45,967 bases of DNA from Candidatus Diapherotrites archaeon LH_S9 (GCA_023659865.1 JAGXON010000001.1:1-45967), one strand, 5' to 3'. Shown: positions 31,624-40,078, numbered from the stretch's first letter. A program made the numbers and translations. The notes: a model not told the origin generated them from the sequence alone.

Positions 31624-31696
31624 AGCCTCGGAGGGGATTCGAACCCCTGACCTGCTGCTTACGAGGCAGCCGCTCCACCAGCTGAGCTACCGAGGC
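31624..31696 (-). tRNA. tRNA-Thr(CGT)
   Basis: The minus strand gives a complete 73-nt cloverleaf: GCCTCGG/CCGAGGC acceptor, D arm GCTC-AGCTGGTG-GAGC, anticodon arm GCTGC-CTCGTAA-GCAGC (CGT), T arm AGGGG-TTCGAAT-CCCCT, and discriminator T as in many archaeal tRNA-Thr. No intron and no encoded CCA. Confidence 0.96.
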
Positions 31697-31706
31697 AAAA
31701 AAGAGT

Positions 31707-32138
31707 TCAGTGCTCGTGTACTTCCCTGTCTTTATAGTTCTTTATTGATTTTGAAGACGGTGGGGACACTGGTTCAGGCAGGTTGTCTGGCGGGAACCAA
31801 TCCCATTCAACGATTTGCTCTGGCTCACGAGCTTCAGGCTCTCCTCCAAATTCTTTGCAGAGAAACCTGGTGGTCACGAAATGAGCGTCAGGAACCTTGT
31901 CGTTCGTCATCGAAACCAGCTCGAGATTTCCGGCCTCTATTCCTGTTTCTTCTTTCAGTTCTCTTTTAGCTGATTCTTTTATGTCTTCATGGGGATTTGT
32001 TTTTCTTTCTGGAAGCGCCGAAGTACCTTTTTCTTTCAGTAAAGGCTCTGCTTTCTTTTGATTTCCGTGTCTTCGGCCTGGAAGTGCTTTCCTGTTGTTT
32101 AGGAGGGGTACTTCTACTCCTGCTCTAACGTAACTCAT
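31707..32138 (-). CDS. Nudix hydrolase-like protein with a damaged Nudix box
   Basis: 143 residues from MSYVRAGVEV (14 residues upstream look non-coding and overlap the promoter). The Nudix box should read G-x5-E-x7-REUxEExGU. Here x5-E-x7-RELKEETGI is present, but the two Gly before it are Glu-Arg (ALPERKTNPHEDIKESAKRELKEE, key residues only). GGA-GGA to GAA-AGA would need just two transitions. The segment before it (KKAEPLLKEKG) is also odd. The catalytic Glu residues remain. It is a diverged or decaying nucleotide-diphosphate hydrolase. It follows tRNA-Thr on the same strand. Confidence 0.75.
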   Translation of the reverse strand: MSYVRAGVEVPLLNNRKALPGRRHGNQKKAEPLLKEKGTSALPERKTNPHEDIKESAKRELKEETGIEAGNLELVSMTNDKVPDAHFVTTRFLCKEFGGEPEAREPEQIVEWDWFPPDNLPEPVSPPSSKSIKNYKDREVHEH

Positions 32139-32195
32139 ATTAAGATTTGGGGGAAAAAAGTATAAAACAAGTAGGGTCAAACAAATAGGTGGAAC

Positions 32196-32531
32196 ATGAC
32201 CAAGTGCGATTACTGCAATAAAGAAATAAGCAGGATGCCTTACAAGTGCAAGTACTGCGGTGGAAGATTCTGCTCAGACCACAGGTTACCGGAAAACCAT
32301 GATTGCTCGAGCGTGAACAAAAACAAAAAATGGTTCACAGAAAAAAAAGCCAAGAAAGAAATAAGCGCGTCAGAAATAGCTTCAGAACCAGCCGCAGAAA
32401 CAATTAAAGAAAGAGGGCTTAACTGGAGCCTGGAAAACATTTTAAAAGACAAGAAAAAACTGGCGGCCGTCGCATTAATTGTTTTACTGTTTTTCTCAGT
32501 CCTTGGCCTTGCTCTGGCCGGGATCATCTAG
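32196..32531 (+). CDS. AN1-type zinc finger membrane protein
   Basis: 111 residues. AN1 finger at 4-37: CDYC, then [23 protein letters not shown] (ligands at C17, C20, C25, H28, H34 and C36), as in eukaryotic and archaeal AN1 domains. It ends in one C-terminal transmembrane helix (about 90-110, [20 protein letters not shown]), so the finger faces the cytoplasm as a tail-anchored protein. This AN1-plus-helix architecture is common in archaea. Its role is unknown; ubiquitin-like or membrane-associated protein quality control is a possibility. Confidence 0.9.
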   Translation: MTKCDYCNKEISRMPYKCKYCGGRFCSDHRLPENHDCSSVNKNKKWFTEKKAKKEISASEIASEPAAETIKERGLNWSLENILKDKKKLAAVALIVLLFFSVLGLALAGII

Positions 32532-32629
32532 ATGGAAAAGATTTAAACTCGGAGAACAAAAAAGTAGTTAGGGAAGAGGAAAAGCGTTTGTAGTAGCGAT
32601 CTCTGCCCCCTAAAGAAACGGAGGAAAAG

Positions 32630-33853
32630 ATGAAAGCATTCGTTCTCGCAGCAGGAAAAGGAACTCGAATGAGACCCTTAACCGTGAACACGCCTAAGCC
32701 AATGCTTCCAGTGGCCGGAAAACCAGTGATCCAGCACGCGATAGACGCTCTAGCTTCAGAAGTTGATGAAGTGATCGTTTTAACTGGTTTTAACGGAAAA
32801 AAGATACGGGAAGGACTGGATTCCAGTGAAGTGGACGTGAGTTTCGCTGAGCAAGAAAAGCAGTTAGGAACCGCTCACGCGATCTCTAAAGCAGAGCCGT
32901 ACGTTAACAAGAAATTTGTTTGCTTGAACGGAGACACTTTACTGCCTGAAGACTTTCTGAAGTCTTTTGCAAAAAAGTTCTCGAAAGCCAGTAAATCATT
33001 TATTGCTATGGCAGAAGTGGAGAACCCGAGCAGTTACGGAGTGCTGAAAACCGATGAAAACAACATCGTGAAAGAAATGATCGAGAAACCTGAGAACCCT
33101 CCGTCAAACCTCGTGAACGCAGGAGTATACGGCTTTAATCAAGACGTGTTCAGCGCAATCAAGAAAACAGAAAAATCCTCGAGAGGAGAGTACGAAATAA
33201 CTGATTCAATGAAGTTCCTGATGCAAAAAAACAAGCTGAAAGGACAGAAAATAAAGAAAGGGAAATGGATAGAGTTAAGCAGGCCATGGGAACTGCTTTC
33301 AGCTAACAATAAACTGCTCAAGAAACATAAAGGAAGCGAGAGAAGAAAGGGAAGAGTCGAATCCGGCGTCAAGCTAGATGGTTGGATCAGCATCGGTGAA
33401 GGAACCGTTGTAAAACAAGGAACTTACATCAAGGGCCCGGTCTCGATGGGAAAAAACTGTGAAATCGGTCCGAACGCTTACATCCGAGGCTGCACAAGCA
33501 TTTCAGACAACTGTAAAATTGGTGCTGCTTCTGAAGTCAAGAACAGTATCGTGATGAATGGAACGAACTTGCCTCGCCACAACTACGTTGGAGACAGCGT
33601 CATAGGCAAAAATTGTAACCTAGGATCAGGAACTAAAGTAGCTAACCTGCGCCTGGATAAAAAAGAAGTTAAAGTAACTCAGAAAGGAAAAAAGATAGGC
33701 ACTGGCAGACAAAAACTCGGATCAATTATCGGCGATAACGTGAAAACCGGAGCGAACAGCACGATCAATCCTGGAACAGTTATCTGGAACGATTTATTTA
33801 TTGGTCCAGGAGCCAAGGCCAGTGGAGAAGTTAAAAAACACGTTTTTCAGTGA
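32630..33853 (+). CDS. Bifunctional sugar-1-phosphate nucleotidylyltransferase/acetyltransferase (GlmU-like)
   Basis: 407 residues. The N-terminal nucleotidyltransferase domain has LAAGKGTRMRPLT at 6-18, TPKPMLPV at about 21-28 and NGDT at about 100-103. The C-terminal left-handed beta-helix (about 245-400) is built from hexapeptide repeats (IGEGTVVKQGTYIKG, CEIGPNAYI, VGDSVIGKNCNLGSGTKVANL). This matches archaeal enzymes that acetylate GlcN-1-P and make UDP-GlcNAc, or the related dTDP-glucose type. It pairs with the hexomutase at 25420 in nucleotide-sugar synthesis. GATTTAAACT at about 32540 is TATA-like. Confidence 0.92.
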   Translation: MKAFVLAAGKGTRMRPLTVNTPKPMLPVAGKPVIQHAIDALASEVDEVIVLTGFNGKKIREGLDSSEVDVSFAEQEKQLGTAHAISKAEPYVNKKFVCLNGDTLLPEDFLKSFAKKFSKASKSFIAMAEVENPSSYGVLKTDENNIVKEMIEKPENPPSNLVNAGVYGFNQDVFSAIKKTEKSSRGEYEITDSMKFLMQKNKLKGQKIKKGKWIELSRPWELLSANNKLLKKHKGSERRKGRVESGVKLDGWISIGEGTVVKQGTYIKGPVSMGKNCEIGPNAYIRGCTSISDNCKIGAASEVKNSIVMNGTNLPRHNYVGDSVIGKNCNLGSGTKVANLRLDKKEVKVTQKGKKIGTGRQKLGSIIGDNVKTGANSTINPGTVIWNDLFIGPGAKASGEVKKHVFQ

Positions 33854-33857
33854 TTAG

Positions 33858-34256
33858 ATGACGAAAGTGGATGTTGTTGGTTTGATAATCCTGAAGAATG
33901 GGGAAGTGTTGGCTGAAAAAAGAACTGGCGATCGAAAAGTTGCCCCAGGTCAAAAAATAATTCCTGGAGGTCACGTGGAACCGGACGAAACTTTCGAACA
34001 AGCTTGCGAAAGAGAACTGGAGGAAGAACTGGGCTTGAAGTGCTCAGAGTTCGAGCCTGTCGGTGAAAGAGTTTACTTACTGGAAGCTGAAGACCAGCTG
34101 GTCCACTACTTTGTTTGCCGAGACTGGAACGGAGAAATAGGTTGCAAAGAAGCTGAAGAAGTTTTCTGGATCGATTCAAGCGAACTGGACGAGCTGGATC
34201 ATCCTGAAGAAAAAGAGGTAGTGAAAGAGTTCTTGAAAAAAGAGAGAGAAGAGTGA
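33858..34256 (+). CDS. Nudix hydrolase
   Basis: 132 residues with a complete Nudix box: GGHVEPDETFEQACERELEEELGL, in which the G-x5-E-x7-RELEEELG core is intact. KRTGDRKVAPGQKIIPGG precedes it, as in isopentenyl-diphosphate isomerase-like or ADP-ribose/8-oxo-dGTP hydrolases. It lies 4 bases after the nucleotidylyltransferase, so it is probably in the same operon, which fits control of nucleotide-sugar or nucleotide pools. Substrate unknown. Confidence 0.9.
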   Translation: MTKVDVVGLIILKNGEVLAEKRTGDRKVAPGQKIIPGGHVEPDETFEQACERELEEELGLKCSEFEPVGERVYLLEAEDQLVHYFVCRDWNGEIGCKEAEEVFWIDSSELDELDHPEEKEVVKEFLKKEREE

Positions 34257-34266
34257 AGGAAAAAAC

Positions 34267-34511
34267 CTATTTTTTCCAGAGGCCGCGGATGCTACAGTAC
34301 TCTCTTGCACTAACTGATTTTGCTTTCACGCAGAATCCTGCTTCCGGTGTCAAGAACTTCTTGTAGGATTTTCCTCTGTAATCAAACCCGTTCAATGTAG
34401 TGTTTGTCGTTCATCAGGTGTTCTCTTGAACCTACTTTTACTTTGTAGCCTTTCTTCTATTACAGGACTTCGTTTTCAGTGCTTGGTTCCGTTAACTTCA
34501 GGAGGAATTAA
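34267..34511 (-). pseudogene. Superoxide reductase (desulfoferrodoxin C-domain) pseudogene
   Basis: The minus strand spells a broken superoxide reductase. IPPEVNGTKH then TGA, SPVIEE, a frame change, [21 protein letters not shown], another frame change, [19 protein letters not shown], and finally [13 protein letters not shown] and TAG. These line up with EKHVPVIE, VKVGS-x-HPM-x3-HYIEW and AREYCNIHGLWK. Pro of HPM is now Leu, and the iron-ligand His of CNIHGLW is Arg. Stops, frameshifts and the lost ligand together show genuine decay. No start codon is left before tRNA-Ser. Confidence 0.85.
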
Positions 34512-34512
34512 G

Positions 34513-34598
34513 CGCTGGAGGCAGGATTTGAACCTGCGTAGGGCGAACCCTACTCGCTCTCGAAGCGAGCGCGTTAGTCCGAACTCCGCCACTCCAGC
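34513..34598 (-). tRNA. tRNA-Ser(CGA)
   Basis: 86 nt, class II. Acceptor GCTGGAG/CTCCAGC, anticodon arm CTCGC-TTCGAGA-GCGAG (CGA), long variable arm (TAGGGTTCGCCCTACG region), T arm with TTCAAAT, and discriminator G as in serine tRNAs. No intron and no CCA. It lies immediately downstream (0 bases) of the site-2 protease stop codon on the same strand, so it may be cut from that transcript. Confidence 0.95.
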
Positions 34599-35690
34599 TT
34601 ACTGACCGTGCTTGACTTTAAGAGCCTGGTAAACGTGATTCAAATCATCTTTGAACACGCAACCAATAACTTTATCGTCCTTCTCAACTAAAAGAACTTC
34701 TTCTCCAGTCTCAACCATCTCCCTCATCGCCTCGTTCGCAGTCAAATCAGGAGAAATAGTTTCCATCTCTCGCGCAATATCCATGAAAATTTTTTCCCCC
34801 CACTCCACCCTAGGAACCTCTTTAATGTCATAGATGCTAGCCATATTCATACCTAAATCTGTTCTAGAGAACGCTACCAGCGACTTGCTCTGTATCATGT
34901 CGGAAAGAACTTCGGCAAGAGTCTCGTCTCCACCTACTTTAAGAAAATTGTTCCTCAAAAGCCTTTTTATAGGAAAATCAGACAGCATCTTGTCAGTCAT
35001 CGCGTACTCAAGCTCTGAACTGGCTCCGAAGTAAATGAAAATCGAGATAGCTATCAAAATAATGTTGAAAGAGAGTACAGCGTAAATGAAAAGCAGGAAC
35101 GTGATGATCGTGCTAACCTTTGTCGCTATCTGCGTGGCCTCCAAGTAATCTTTTTTCATCGCTAAAAAAGATCTGAAGACTCTTCCTCCGTCCAACGGGA
35201 TTGCTGGCACGAACAAATTAAATATCGCGAGCAAGTAATTCATCCAAAAAACCGATGAGATAAACAGAGTTGAGTAAGCGAAAGGTACAGCCATCTTAGA
35301 AATTTCTCCTATTACCGCGTACTGCCAGCTCGCCCAATTGTATATAGGTAGTCCTAGAGCAGTCACTGCAGCAAGCACGAGCGTGCAAACCACGAGGTTG
35401 AACAAAGGACCTGCTACCGACATCTGGAACTCGGAAACTGGCTTCATCTTAGCTTTTTTTATAGACGCCATTCCCCCTATGGGAAGCAAAGTTATTTTTT
35501 CAACTGAAATGCCCTCGCCCTTAGCTACAAAAGAGTGAGACAACTCGTGCAAAATTACTGTAGTGAAAAGAACTAGCAAAAGAATAGCGTAGTTTATGCT
35601 GACGAAGAAAAGGGCTACAAGAAGTAAAGTAGTAATGTGAAGTTCTATGTCGACTCCTTTCACTGAAAAAAGTTTCCAAGACGTTTTCAT
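34599..35690 (-). CDS. Site-2 protease family zinc metalloprotease (M50) with CBS-like domain
   Basis: 363 residues. HELSH at 48-52 in a membrane helix (H48, E49, H52) and D167 in NLFVPAIPLDGGR form the M50 active site. Several other helices lie between 20 and 230. The cytoplasmic C-terminal part (about 245-363) resembles paired CBS motifs (ETLAEVLSDMIQSKS, LTANEAMREMVETGEEVLLVEKDDKVIG), expected to bind adenine nucleotides. It probably performs regulated intramembrane proteolysis. It diverges from the zinc-finger gene at 35723 across a 32-base shared promoter. Confidence 0.92.
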   Translation of the reverse strand: MKTSWKLFSVKGVDIELHITTLLLVALFFVSINYAILLLVLFTTVILHELSHSFVAKGEGISVEKITLLPIGGMASIKKAKMKPVSEFQMSVAGPLFNLVVCTLVLAAVTALGLPIYNWASWQYAVIGEISKMAVPFAYSTLFISSVFWMNYLLAIFNLFVPAIPLDGGRVFRSFLAMKKDYLEATQIATKVSTIITFLLFIYAVLSFNIILIAISIFIYFGASSELEYAMTDKMLSDFPIKRLLRNNFLKVGGDETLAEVLSDMIQSKSLVAFSRTDLGMNMASIYDIKEVPRVEWGEKIFMDIAREMETISPDLTANEAMREMVETGEEVLLVEKDDKVIGCVFKDDLNHVYQALKVKHGQ

Positions 35691-35722
35691 AACCTTTTTA
35701 TTTAGTCGCTAGGTATAAAAAA

Positions 35723-35935
35723 ATGATGCCAGAAGAATGCCAGATCTGTGGGAAAAAAACAAAAAAGTTATACTCCTGTAGAAGATGTGGCAGAAAAGTC
35801 TGCAAAAAATGCTTCCACGACTCAGAAAAACTCTGCGAAATATGCTACAACCGAGGAGAACAAGGAAAAAACGAGCTAAACATCCCTGAAAGCGCTAAAC
35901 CAATGTCAGTAAGCCCAAAAGACATAAAAAAGTAA
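35723..35935 (+). CDS. Small zinc-finger protein
   Basis: 70 residues. Four Cys pairs: CQIC (6-9), CRRC (19-22), CKKC (27-30), CEIC (38-41). The pattern resembles a cross-brace (RING/B-box/HIT-like) double zinc site. The tail is polar. AATGATGCC gives two adjacent Met starts. It lies 10 bases upstream of the aminopeptidase gene and is probably co-transcribed with it. Confidence 0.75.
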   Translation: MMPEECQICGKKTKKLYSCRRCGRKVCKKCFHDSEKLCEICYNRGEQGKNELNIPESAKPMSVSPKDIKK

Positions 35936-35945
35936 AAAAAAAATC

Positions 35946-36869
35946 ATGAAAAAAATCAATAAAGCAGCAGAAAACGCTGTAAGCCTAGCGAAAGTGAAAC
36001 CGGAAGAAAAAATCTTGATAGTCACGGATCCGCCAACCTACGAGGTCGGAGAAGCATTATTCAAAGCAGCCAAGAAAAAAGCTGGGCAAGCCCTGCTTGT
36101 CTTAACGGAACCGACCGGCCAGGACAGTTCGGAACCGCCGGAAGAAGTTTCAGAACTAATGCTAGAGCACGATATAATTTTTGCTCCAACAAAGTACTCT
36201 TTAACGCACACGAACGCGGTTCGATCCGTCTCAAAAAAAGGTGGAAGAGTCGGGACGTTGCCCGGGATTACAAGAGAATTGTTCAAAAGAGGTTTGACCG
36301 CTGATTACCAAAAGATCCAGGAGATAAACAACAAGTTAAAAAAAGAGTACGATAAAGCTGACTGGACTAAAGTCAAGGCAAACGGAACAGACATCCGTAT
36401 CCCAATTCACGGAAGAGAAGCTCTCACTATGGACGCTGAGCTCGACAAAAAAGGGGTAATAACCAACTTGCCTGACGGAGAATGCGGTTTAAGCCCTCCA
36501 GAAGGAAAGACAAGCGGTTTCTTTACTGCAAAAGACACTAATTACTCTGGAAAGACCGTGAAATTCGTTGTGGACAAAGGAAAAGTCCAGGACGTTGAAG
36601 GAAGCAAGAAATTGAAGGAAAAGCTCTGGTCCACTGAAAACGCGAGGAACATAGCCGAGTTCTCTATTGGAACGAACCCGAACGCCAGGTTAAGCGGGAA
36701 CATCCTCGAAGACGAGAAAGTTCTAGGAACATGCCACATCGCGGTCGGTGACTCTCAGAGCATGGGCGGAGAAATCGAGGCTCCAATCCACTGGGATTTC
36801 GTTATCCTGGAACCATCGATCTGGTTCGATGAAAAAAAAGTAATGGAGAAAGGAAAGCTATTGGTATAG
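35946..36869 (+). CDS. M29-like aminopeptidase (AmpS/leucyl aminopeptidase type)
   Basis: 307 residues. The C-terminal half has the M29-type metal-site segments: NLPDGECGLSPPEG (Glu ligand), AEFSIGTNPNARLSGNILEDEKVLGTCHIAVGDS (with the G-T-N-P-N and E-D-E-K motifs), and GGEIEAPIHWDFVI (His-x-Asp). The N-terminal half is a Rossmann-like alpha/beta domain (KILIVTDPPTYEVGEAL). The protein is shorter than bacterial AmpS (about 400) but typical of the archaeal branch. Cytoplasmic peptide breakdown, working with the M24 peptidase at 37080. Confidence 0.85.
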   Translation: MKKINKAAENAVSLAKVKPEEKILIVTDPPTYEVGEALFKAAKKKAGQALLVLTEPTGQDSSEPPEEVSELMLEHDIIFAPTKYSLTHTNAVRSVSKKGGRVGTLPGITRELFKRGLTADYQKIQEINNKLKKEYDKADWTKVKANGTDIRIPIHGREALTMDAELDKKGVITNLPDGECGLSPPEGKTSGFFTAKDTNYSGKTVKFVVDKGKVQDVEGSKKLKEKLWSTENARNIAEFSIGTNPNARLSGNILEDEKVLGTCHIAVGDSQSMGGEIEAPIHWDFVILEPSIWFDEKKVMEKGKLLV

Positions 36870-36880
36870 TCCTCGAAAAG

Positions 36881-36888
36881 TTTAAATA
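36881..36888 (+). promoter_or_regulatory. TATA box for the zinc-ribbon/M24 peptidase pair
   Basis: TTTAAATA lies 30-37 bases before the ATG at 36918, with the A-rich AAAAG before it as a BRE-like element. This supports the 36918 start and a leaderless or nearly leaderless mRNA. Confidence 0.6.
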
Positions 36889-36917
36889 CTGTGATTGCTT
36901 ACAGTACCCTAGATAGT

Positions 36918-37073
36918 ATGAGCATTTTCAGACCCTCCTGCCCAACTTGTTTCATGGAGAAAGGATACAGCACAAAACTAAAAAAGAAAGGAAAGTACAT
37001 GATCTGCGAAAAAAACCCGAATCACAAGTTCACGTCAAATAAAAAAGGCGAGCTGATTCCAGCCAATGGCTAA
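36918..37073 (+). CDS. Small zinc-ribbon protein (topoisomerase-type finger)
   Basis: 51 residues. CPTC near residue 8, then CEKNPNH near residue 30, gives a C-x2-C...C-x5-H pattern like the C4/C3H fingers of type IA topoisomerases. I use the ATG at 36918, not the in-frame Met at 36891, because the latter falls only a few bases after the TATA box. It lies 6 bases upstream of the M24 peptidase. Confidence 0.7.
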   Translation: MSIFRPSCPTCFMEKGYSTKLKKKGKYMICEKNPNHKFTSNKKGELIPANG

Positions 37074-37079
37074 AAAACC

Positions 37080-38108
37080 ATGAACAAAGGAAAAAAAGTC
37101 AGAGAAGAGATAGCAGACAAATGCAATTCTTTGCTCATAACAAGCTCCAGCGACTCGCCAGACATGAATTTGGAGTACTACTCAGGCGTTGACGCTTTAA
37201 CAACGTCAGGAACTTTTTTCTGGAACCTTGAAACCGAGCCAGTTCTGTCCATCAGCGACATTGAGCAACCTAACGACATGAAAAGAGTCAAAGAAAGGGA
37301 AGGAAGAAAACAAGTTTACGAACAGATCAAAGAAGAAAGCAGAACCAATAAAATTGGTGTTAACGGTCGTTACGTGAGCATGAACCAGAAGAAGAGGTTG
37401 GAGAAAGAACTGGAAGCAGAATTGGTTGACGTAAGCGACGAGCTGCAGGAGCAGCGATCTGTGAAAGACGAAGAAGAAATAAAGAACATAAAGAAAGCTT
37501 GTGATGTAACGCGGAAAGCGCTGGACAAAGCCAAGGAAGGCGTTGAGCAAGGAAAGAAAGAGAACGAGGTTTTCATCGACTTGCATGAACTGTATTACAA
37601 TGAACCGGTGAAATTGAGTTTCACTCCAATAGTTGCTTCAGGAAAGAACTCGGTTTACATCCACGTTTTCCCTGAAAACAAGAAAATCAGGAGGAACGAT
37701 ACTGTAATTGTTGACACGGGTTGCAGGGTGAACAATTACTGTTCAGACATGACGAGAACATTTTGTCTTAACCCAAGCAAGCAACAGGAAAAAATAATCA
37801 ATTTAACGGAAAGAGCTGTCGAAAAGGCTTTGAGCGAAGTCCGGCCAGGAATGACTGGAGCAGAAGCTTACAGGTTAGTTGAACAGTTTTTTGAGGACGA
37901 AAGCGTCCTGGATAACTGGAAGTACAGTTTAGGTCATGGTGTTGGCTTAAATATTCATGAGAGCCCGAGTTTGTCTCTGGAGAGTGAAGACGTTTTGAAG
38001 GAAGGGATGGTTTTCACGCTCGAGCCAGGTTTGTCGGTTCCTGGAGTTGGTGGTACTCGGATCGAGTTCACTGGAGTGCTTCAAAAGAACGGTTTTAAAA
38101 AACTTTAA
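37080..38108 (+). CDS. Xaa-Pro aminopeptidase-like M24 metallopeptidase
   Basis: 342 residues. The pita-bread domain carries all five metal ligands: D212 (VDTGCR), D223 (CSDMTRTF), H286 (LGHGVGLNIHESP), E315 (TLEPGL) and E329 (GTRIEFT). The second His of HGVGLNIHES completes the site. The N-terminal creatinase-like domain (1-125) is short. It removes N-terminal residues before proline. It ends in a TTTAAAACC stretch that doubles as the promoter of the next gene. Confidence 0.94.
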   Translation: MNKGKKVREEIADKCNSLLITSSSDSPDMNLEYYSGVDALTTSGTFFWNLETEPVLSISDIEQPNDMKRVKEREGRKQVYEQIKEESRTNKIGVNGRYVSMNQKKRLEKELEAELVDVSDELQEQRSVKDEEEIKNIKKACDVTRKALDKAKEGVEQGKKENEVFIDLHELYYNEPVKLSFTPIVASGKNSVYIHVFPENKKIRRNDTVIVDTGCRVNNYCSDMTRTFCLNPSKQQEKIINLTERAVEKALSEVRPGMTGAEAYRLVEQFFEDESVLDNWKYSLGHGVGLNIHESPSLSLESEDVLKEGMVFTLEPGLSVPGVGGTRIEFTGVLQKNGFKKL

Positions 38109-38129
38109 AACCTGTAGAGACACAATCAG

Positions 38130-39506
38130 ATGGTGGTTGAAATGCCTGAAGAATCACCTAAAGAAAGAGTGAAGAGAATCGGAAAACAAGTCGTTAACGG
38201 CTTGAGAACGCTTAAACAAGATGTTAATGTTCCTATAGATGAAGAAGCTATAAATCAGTTCGAGCGAGAGATCGAAAGCGAGGAACTGAACGTTTTTACT
38301 GAAAGCGGAAGAAACATCAGTGAAAACATGGGAACAGAAGTTAAAGGACTTTTCACTCGAAGAGGGGGAGAAGACATAATTCAATTGCCTGACCTGCAGG
38401 AAACGAACGACTTGACCATAATGCATGAAATGGTCCATGCTGTAAGGCAAAAAGAAAAGGATTTGGATCCGTTCAGAGAAGAACTGCCCGAAGAAATCGA
38501 TGAATCGGCCACGAACTGGCTCGCGACACACATCGCCGTGGTCAACGGCTACAATCCTGAACACGTCAAAAAATTCGAGAAAGAACAAGTTTATCCAGGA
38601 AGAACTTTAAGCAACATCATGGAAGGCTACGAAGGCAAGTTAAAGAAAGAAATAAGCAAAAGAACGCTCAGAAACATGCAGGAAGCAAGAAAAATAGTTA
38701 AAAAAAGGTATAAGACGCTTTCAGACAACTTCTTAAGAAAATCAATGACTTCAATAGCCAAATACTACAGGCCGGAAAGAACTCCTTATTACTTCGACGA
38801 TGTTTCAGAAGAAATAGCCGGAGTCTTGAGAGGGGACCTGGATTTTGAGGAGCAAGATTTCGAGGAACTGGAAGGCAGGCTCGAAGCAATCCATAAAATG
38901 AATGAGCACGTTCTGGAAAACGAGAACAGAGACGTAAGGTTAAGCGGTCTGAAAACGCTTTTAGACGCTCACGAAGAACTCAGGGGATTGAACGAGGAAC
39001 AAAGAGAAGAGAAGTTAAACGATCTTAACCTGGAAGAAAACATACAAGAAGACATAAAAGAAGCTATGGGAGAAGGATTCAATCCAAAAAAAGTAATGGA
39101 ATTCAAAAACAGAAGAGTGAACGAGATAGGTATTGGACCAGAAGAAGTTAACATACTCAAAAAATGGGAGCAAGAGCAAGAGCACTTCCAGGACAAGGGA
39201 TTAGAAGCAGCGGAAGACATTTTAGAAAGAGCTAAGCCCGAGGTACAGGAGGATACCGGAGAAAACTTGCTGAAAACCTATGAAGAGAACAGAGGCCCTC
39301 TACCAGGAAACGATGCACTGGAAGTCCTGAAGGACATTGGAGAAGAAGTAGGCATAGAAAGCAAGGACTGGACTGGAGAAGAAGGAGAAAAACATTGGGA
39401 ACCACCAGAACTAGGTGAAAGACCTGAAACAGGTCCAGAAGAAGCAGTAGAAGAAGCTGAACCTGAGTTCACTAAAGAAACGGAGGATGAGGAAGACGAG
39501 TATTGA
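38130..39506 (+). CDS. Unrecognised protein with a HEMVH zinc-peptidase motif
   Basis: 458 residues. HEMVH at 99-103 (H99, E100, H103), followed by EEIDESATNWLATH at about 121-134, whose E125 could be the third zinc ligand, as in gluzincins (HExxH plus Glu about 20-25 residues on). The rest is a long helical, very acidic protein with a Glu/Pro-rich tail (about 400-458). It has no signal peptide or membrane helix. I did not recognise the family. Start 38130 sits at leaderless distance from TTTAAAAC (38101-38109), and an alternative ATG at 38142 has GGTGGT before it. Confidence 0.7.
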   Translation: MVVEMPEESPKERVKRIGKQVVNGLRTLKQDVNVPIDEEAINQFEREIESEELNVFTESGRNISENMGTEVKGLFTRRGGEDIIQLPDLQETNDLTIMHEMVHAVRQKEKDLDPFREELPEEIDESATNWLATHIAVVNGYNPEHVKKFEKEQVYPGRTLSNIMEGYEGKLKKEISKRTLRNMQEARKIVKKRYKTLSDNFLRKSMTSIAKYYRPERTPYYFDDVSEEIAGVLRGDLDFEEQDFEELEGRLEAIHKMNEHVLENENRDVRLSGLKTLLDAHEELRGLNEEQREEKLNDLNLEENIQEDIKEAMGEGFNPKKVMEFKNRRVNEIGIGPEEVNILKKWEQEQEHFQDKGLEAAEDILERAKPEVQEDTGENLLKTYEENRGPLPGNDALEVLKDIGEEVGIESKDWTGEEGEKHWEPPELGERPETGPEEAVEEAEPEFTKETEDEEDEY

Positions 39507-39507
39507 A

Positions 39508-40038
39508 CTACTCTTCTTCGGATTTCATGAGGTAGGCTACAGAGACTTCGGAGTCTCTGCGTCCGATCATCTTTTTTTCGATTACTTCAAAGTCTTTTGA
39601 GAGTTTTTTTAGTTTCTTCAGAACTTTCTTTTTGGTGAACGCGTTGCAGAAGTGAGTTACTATCACGTGACCGCCTGGTTTCAGGACTCTTTTCATTTCT
39701 TGCATGGCTTTTTCTTCGTCTTTGGCTTTGTGGATTGTGTCCAGGCAGACGATTAGGTTGAAAGAGTTTTCTTCGAAAGGTAGTTCTGTTGCAACTCCTC
39801 TTTGGACTGGGAAACCTTTTTTTTCTGCTTTTTTAATCATTTCTTTATCCGGATCTATTCCTACTACGTCAACTTCTTTTCCTATTCCTTTCAAGTATTC
39901 TTCGAACAGTGCTGAGCCCATGCCGATGTCTAGGATTTTCTTGTCTAGACTGGTTTTTTCAAGCATTGGAAGCAAGTCCTCGTACTTCTTGTACTGTGCT
40001 TCCTTCATCCAGCTATCGTAGACCAGGTTTGATATCCC
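39508..40038 (-). CDS. SAM-dependent class I methyltransferase
   Basis: 176 residues starting MGISNLVYDSWMKE. A longer frame runs upstream to 40161, but that part reads through a neighbouring pseudogene, and a TATA-like TTTTATATC lies about 28 bases before 40038. The fold is class I: motif I ILDIGMGSALFEEYL, motif II VVGIDPD, motif post-I GVATELPFEENSFNLIVCLDTIHKAKD, then LKPGGHVIVTHF. It most resembles UbiE/Methyltransf_11 enzymes. The substrate is unknown. Its 3' end is one base from the stop of the facing HEMVH gene. Confidence 0.85.
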   Translation of the reverse strand, partial: GISNLVYDSWMKEAQYKKYEDLLPMLEKTSLDKKILDIGMGSALFEEYLKGIGKEVDVVGIDPDKEMIKKAEKKGFPVQRGVATELPFEENSFNLIVCLDTIHKAKDEEKAMQEMKRVLKPGGHVIVTHFCNAFTKKKVLKKLKKLSKDFEVIEKKMIGRRDSEVSVAYLMKSEEE

Positions 40039-40078
40039 CATTGCAGTATACCTTCTAGTTTTTCTGATATAAAACTCT

